Assembly: GCA_934667465.1 (NCBI GenBank)
Contig: CAKUMG010000395.1
Location: 1 to 6,050, forward strand
DNA: 6,050 bases
Source: an uncultured Actinoplanes sp.
GTDB taxonomy: Bacteria > Actinomycetota > Actinomycetes > Mycobacteriales > Micromonosporaceae
Reading direction: 5' to 3'
Below the pieces are notes generated by a model. It searched no databases. It saw only the letters and a program-made list of their open reading frames with translations, and had not been told where the DNA came from. Shown piece by piece: positions 4,966 to 6,050 of this stretch (positions are counted from its first letter, which is position 1; every line of letters begins with the position of its first letter). Made by a program: the position numbers and the translations under genes.

Positions 4966-6050
4966 GAGCAGACGTTCGAGGCGCTGGCGGCAACCCCCGG
5001 CCACCGCACCCTGTACGCCGGCATGGAGGGCCCGCTGTCCGCCGACGGCCGCGACGCCGAGGGCCGGGGCCTGCAGCGCATCCTCCGCTACGCCGGCCGC
5101 GAGTCGGGCGCCTACCAGCCCGTGCGGCAGTACGCGTACCGCACCGACCCGAACCTCGGCCTGGTCGAGCTGGCGGCGCTCGGCGGCGACCAGTTGCCGT
5201 CCGTGGAGCGGGGCTTCACCGCGGGCGTCGGCAACACCGTGCGCGTCTACCGGGTGTCGGCCACCGGCGCGCCGGACGTCAGCGGCGCCGCATCGCTGAC
5301 CACGGTGCCCGACCCGCGCTCGTGGCTCGGCAAGGAACTGCTCGCCGACATCGCTGACTGCCCGCCCTCCGGCGCCACCAGCAAGCAGCCGCAACCCAAC
5401 CCGCTGCTCGACAACATCGAGGGCGCCGCGCTCGGCGCGACCCTGCCCGGCGGGCGCCGGGTGCTGCACCTGATCTCCGACGACAACGGCAGCACCACCC
5501 AGACCGCCCGCGTGTACGCCCTGGCGGTCACGCTGCGCCCCGGGGTGAGCCTGCGCAACCGGGCGCTGCTGTCCGCCACCGCGTACCAGCCGGGCCCGGT
5601 GTCGGGCGGCAAGCTGGACCCGGCGCCGGTCTTCGGCATCAGCGCGCCGTTCCCGGGGCAGCCGGTGCCGGGCTTCTCCGCGGTCATCCCGGCACGCGCC
5701 GGTGACCTGTCGGGCACGCGGCTGCTCGCCATGCCGGACAACGGGTTCGGCAGCAAGGACAACTCGCCGGACTTCCTGCTGCGCGCCTACGACATCGTCC
5801 CCGACTACCGCAGGCACACGATCGACGTGAAGGGGTTCCTGAGCTTCCGCGACCCGGACCGCAAGGTGCCGTTCCCGATCGTCAACGGCGGCACCCGTGA
5901 GCGGCTGGTGACCGGCGCCGACCTCGACATCGAGTCGCTGGCCCGCGACGCGCGCGGCGACCTGTGGATCGGCGACGAGTTCGGCCCGCACCTCCTGCGC
6001 TCCGTTTCTGTTGCGACGGTCTCGGCACTCCGCCGGGGCCGTCTCCGTGC
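4966..6050 (+). CDS. Truncated fused phytase-like (esterase-like activity of phytase family) protein, partial at right edge; possible pseudogene
   Basis: The frame is open from 4768 to the right edge, but family resemblance begins at EEQTFEAL (about 4963-4986). From there to about 5532 it matches the C-terminal half of a secreted actinobacterial phytase-like propeller (PF13449): TFEALAATPGHRTLYAGMEG, then VERGFTAGVGNTVRVY, LLDNIEGAALG (5404-5427) and LISDDN (5470-5487). Such proteins normally stop soon after this point. Here the frame continues through VTLRPGVSLRNRALL into the N-terminal half of a second phytase-like domain: PFPGQPVPGFSAV (5647-5685), MPDNGFGSKDNSPDFLLR (5731-5784), LVTGADLDIES (about 5905-5937) and GDEFGPHLL (5971-5997). 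The signal peptide and N-terminal half of the first domain are missing, and the frame has no ATG or GTG before 5023, only TTG at 4915. The last 50 bases (from 6001) encode SVSVATVSALRRGR, which no longer looks like the family. The real product would be exported; phosphoesterase activity is family inference. A 5' deletion, a pseudogene or an assembly join are all possible. Confidence 0.75.

Noticed and set aside
2024..5299. 1091-codon plus-strand open frame spanning the secreted gene, the PilZ gene and the phytase-like region
   Set aside because: It crosses three unrelated coding regions in a wrong frame and its translation is mostly R, G, A and P. It is a GC artefact.
4705..5991. 428-codon minus-strand open frame opposite the phytase-like region
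   Set aside because: It has no recognisable motif and low-complexity V/R/A/G content, while the plus strand carries conserved phytase-like motifs.

Overview
The window comes from a high-GC actinomycete. Its signs are strong G/C bias at third codon positions, GTG starts, an XRE/TPR regulator of actinobacterial type, a solo PilZ protein and large secreted beta-propeller proteins. The mix would suit Micromonosporaceae (Actinoplanes-like), but that placement is inference.

Layout from left to right: (1) 1-486, minus strand, an XRE-type helix-turn-helix regulator cut by the left edge. Its DNA-binding domain is joined directly to a TPR-type segment, with no room for the NB-ARC ATPase usual in such proteins. 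(2) 646-1710, minus strand, a complete 354-residue protein with a NucS/DUF91-like PD-(D/E)XK nuclease domain and a C-terminal domain that looks PUA/EVE-like. It is visibly less GC-biased than its neighbours and is the best candidate for a defence (modified-DNA restriction) gene. (3) 1950-4187, plus strand, a secreted 745-residue protein: signal peptide, malectin-like domain, Ig-like (Big_5) domain and a glucose/sorbosone dehydrogenase-like propeller. (4) 4184-4771, minus strand, a PilZ-domain protein with intact c-di-GMP-binding motifs. Its stop codon interlocks with that of gene 3. (5) From about 4966 to the right edge, plus strand, an odd phytase-like reading frame: the C-terminal half of one phytase-like propeller runs without a stop into the N-terminal half of a second. 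It lacks a signal peptide and any good start codon. A strong ribosome binding site with ATG/GTG lies just upstream but in another frame, which points to a 5' deletion or an assembly join.

The genes do not form one pathway. The two secreted propeller proteins suggest extracellular sugar or organophosphate metabolism, the PilZ protein suggests c-di-GMP signalling, and the nuclease looks like an accessory insertion. No tRNA, rRNA, CRISPR array, insertion sequence or convincing rho-independent terminator was seen. The intergenic stretches (487-645, 1711-1949 and 4772-4965) are all under 300 bases.
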